From Peptococcaceae bacterium (lineage in GTDB: Bacteria > Bacillota > DSM-12270 > Thermacetogeniales > Thermacetogeniaceae): a stretch of 14,961 nt of DNA. This document shows positions 14,859 through 14,961 of this stretch, in pieces. The translations under genes and the position numbers were made by a program. Position 1 is the first letter of the stretch. Each line of letters opens with the position of its first letter. Below the pieces are notes generated by a model. The model did no database searches, had not been told where the DNA came from, and was given only the letters and a program-made list of their open reading frames with translations. The stretch lies in assembly GCA_003160265.1 (NCBI GenBank), contig PLQY01000094.1, forward strand, positions 20,602-35,562, read 5' to 3'.

Positions 14859-14961
14859 GAAAATGTCTCCTCTCATACCATGATTCTCTCATGTTTGGCT
14901 TTAGGGGGGTGACATTTCCTGAGTCCGTCTTATGGGGTGACATTATCACAGTCCGACGACA

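Larger units (their letters stand above)
12874..14961 (-). mobile_element. ISNCY-type insertion sequence with transposase and passenger gene
   Basis: The element of about 2.09 kb is defined by imperfect terminal inverted repeats. The left tip (12874-12900) begins TGTCAATGGACTGAC and ends AATGTCACCC. The right tip (14961 back to 14935 on the - strand) begins TGTCGTCGGACTGTG and ends AATGTCACCC; about 20 of 27 positions agree. Both genes inside are on the - strand: a DDE transposase and a small ribbon-helix-helix-like protein. Both ends hold further internal copies of the (C)TGGACT-n3-AAAATGTCACCC unit, presumably transposase binding sites. A target duplication cannot be tested, because the window stops at the right tip. 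Confidence 0.82.

Noticed and set aside
12831..14961. The two near-identical 27-mers as direct repeats flanking one larger element or as an assembly overlap
   Set aside because: A better inverted partner for the right tip exists at 12874-12900, and the T/A mismatch argues against a simple assembly overlap.

Overview
The window carries most of a bacterial Wood-Ljungdahl (reductive acetyl-CoA) gene cluster on the + strand, followed by one hypothetical gene and an insertion sequence whose genes lie on the - strand. The acetyl-CoA synthase is the long bacterial type (about 738 residues, with the N-terminal CODH-contacting part), not the short archaeal CdhC type. Shine-Dalgarno sites are strong (AAGGAG, GGAGG) and GC is moderate to high. 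The gene order acsA-acsB-acsC-cooC-acsD-acsE resembles acetogens and sulfate reducers of the Bacillota (Moorella / Peptococcaceae-like). A Desulfobacterota host cannot be excluded from sequence alone.

Layout. 1-869: 3' part of the carbon monoxide dehydrogenase gene acsA/cooS, cut by the window edge. 899-3115: acsB. 3212-4537: acsC. 4681-5424: cooC-type nickel-insertion ATPase. 5445-6419: acsD. 6462-7259: acsE, closed by a strong hairpin plus T-run terminator (about 7266-7316). 7363-9270: a large HdrA-like/ferredoxin/MvhD fusion protein. 9271-9954: metV. 9941-10981: metF, TTG start, overlapping metV. 11011-12051: a core-only HdrA flavoprotein, TTG start, followed by a clear terminator (12080-12109). 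12198-12836: a hypothetical protein with a divergent PD-(D/E)XK-like C-terminal half. 12874-14961: an ISNCY-type insertion sequence with a DDE transposase, a small ribbon-helix-helix-like passenger gene and arrays of a TGTCACCC repeat at both ends. The window stops exactly at the right tip of this element.

How the genes work together. MetF/MetV make methyl-tetrahydrofolate. AcsE moves the methyl group to the corrinoid iron-sulfur protein AcsC/AcsD. CODH (AcsA) reduces CO2 to CO. AcsB joins methyl, CO and CoA into acetyl-CoA. CooC matures the nickel sites. The two HdrA-like proteins are probably the electron-delivery partners of MetFV. In Moorella, MetFV works with separate HdrA, HdrB, HdrC and MvhD proteins. 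Here HdrB and HdrC are absent, and HdrA functions appear divided between two complementary proteins, one with the ferredoxin and MvhD modules and one with the intact flavin/cluster core. This arrangement is the most interesting metabolic feature of the window. The other notable points are the passenger gene in the IS, an orphan IS end 16 bp from the intact IS, and a GC step between acsA and acsB.
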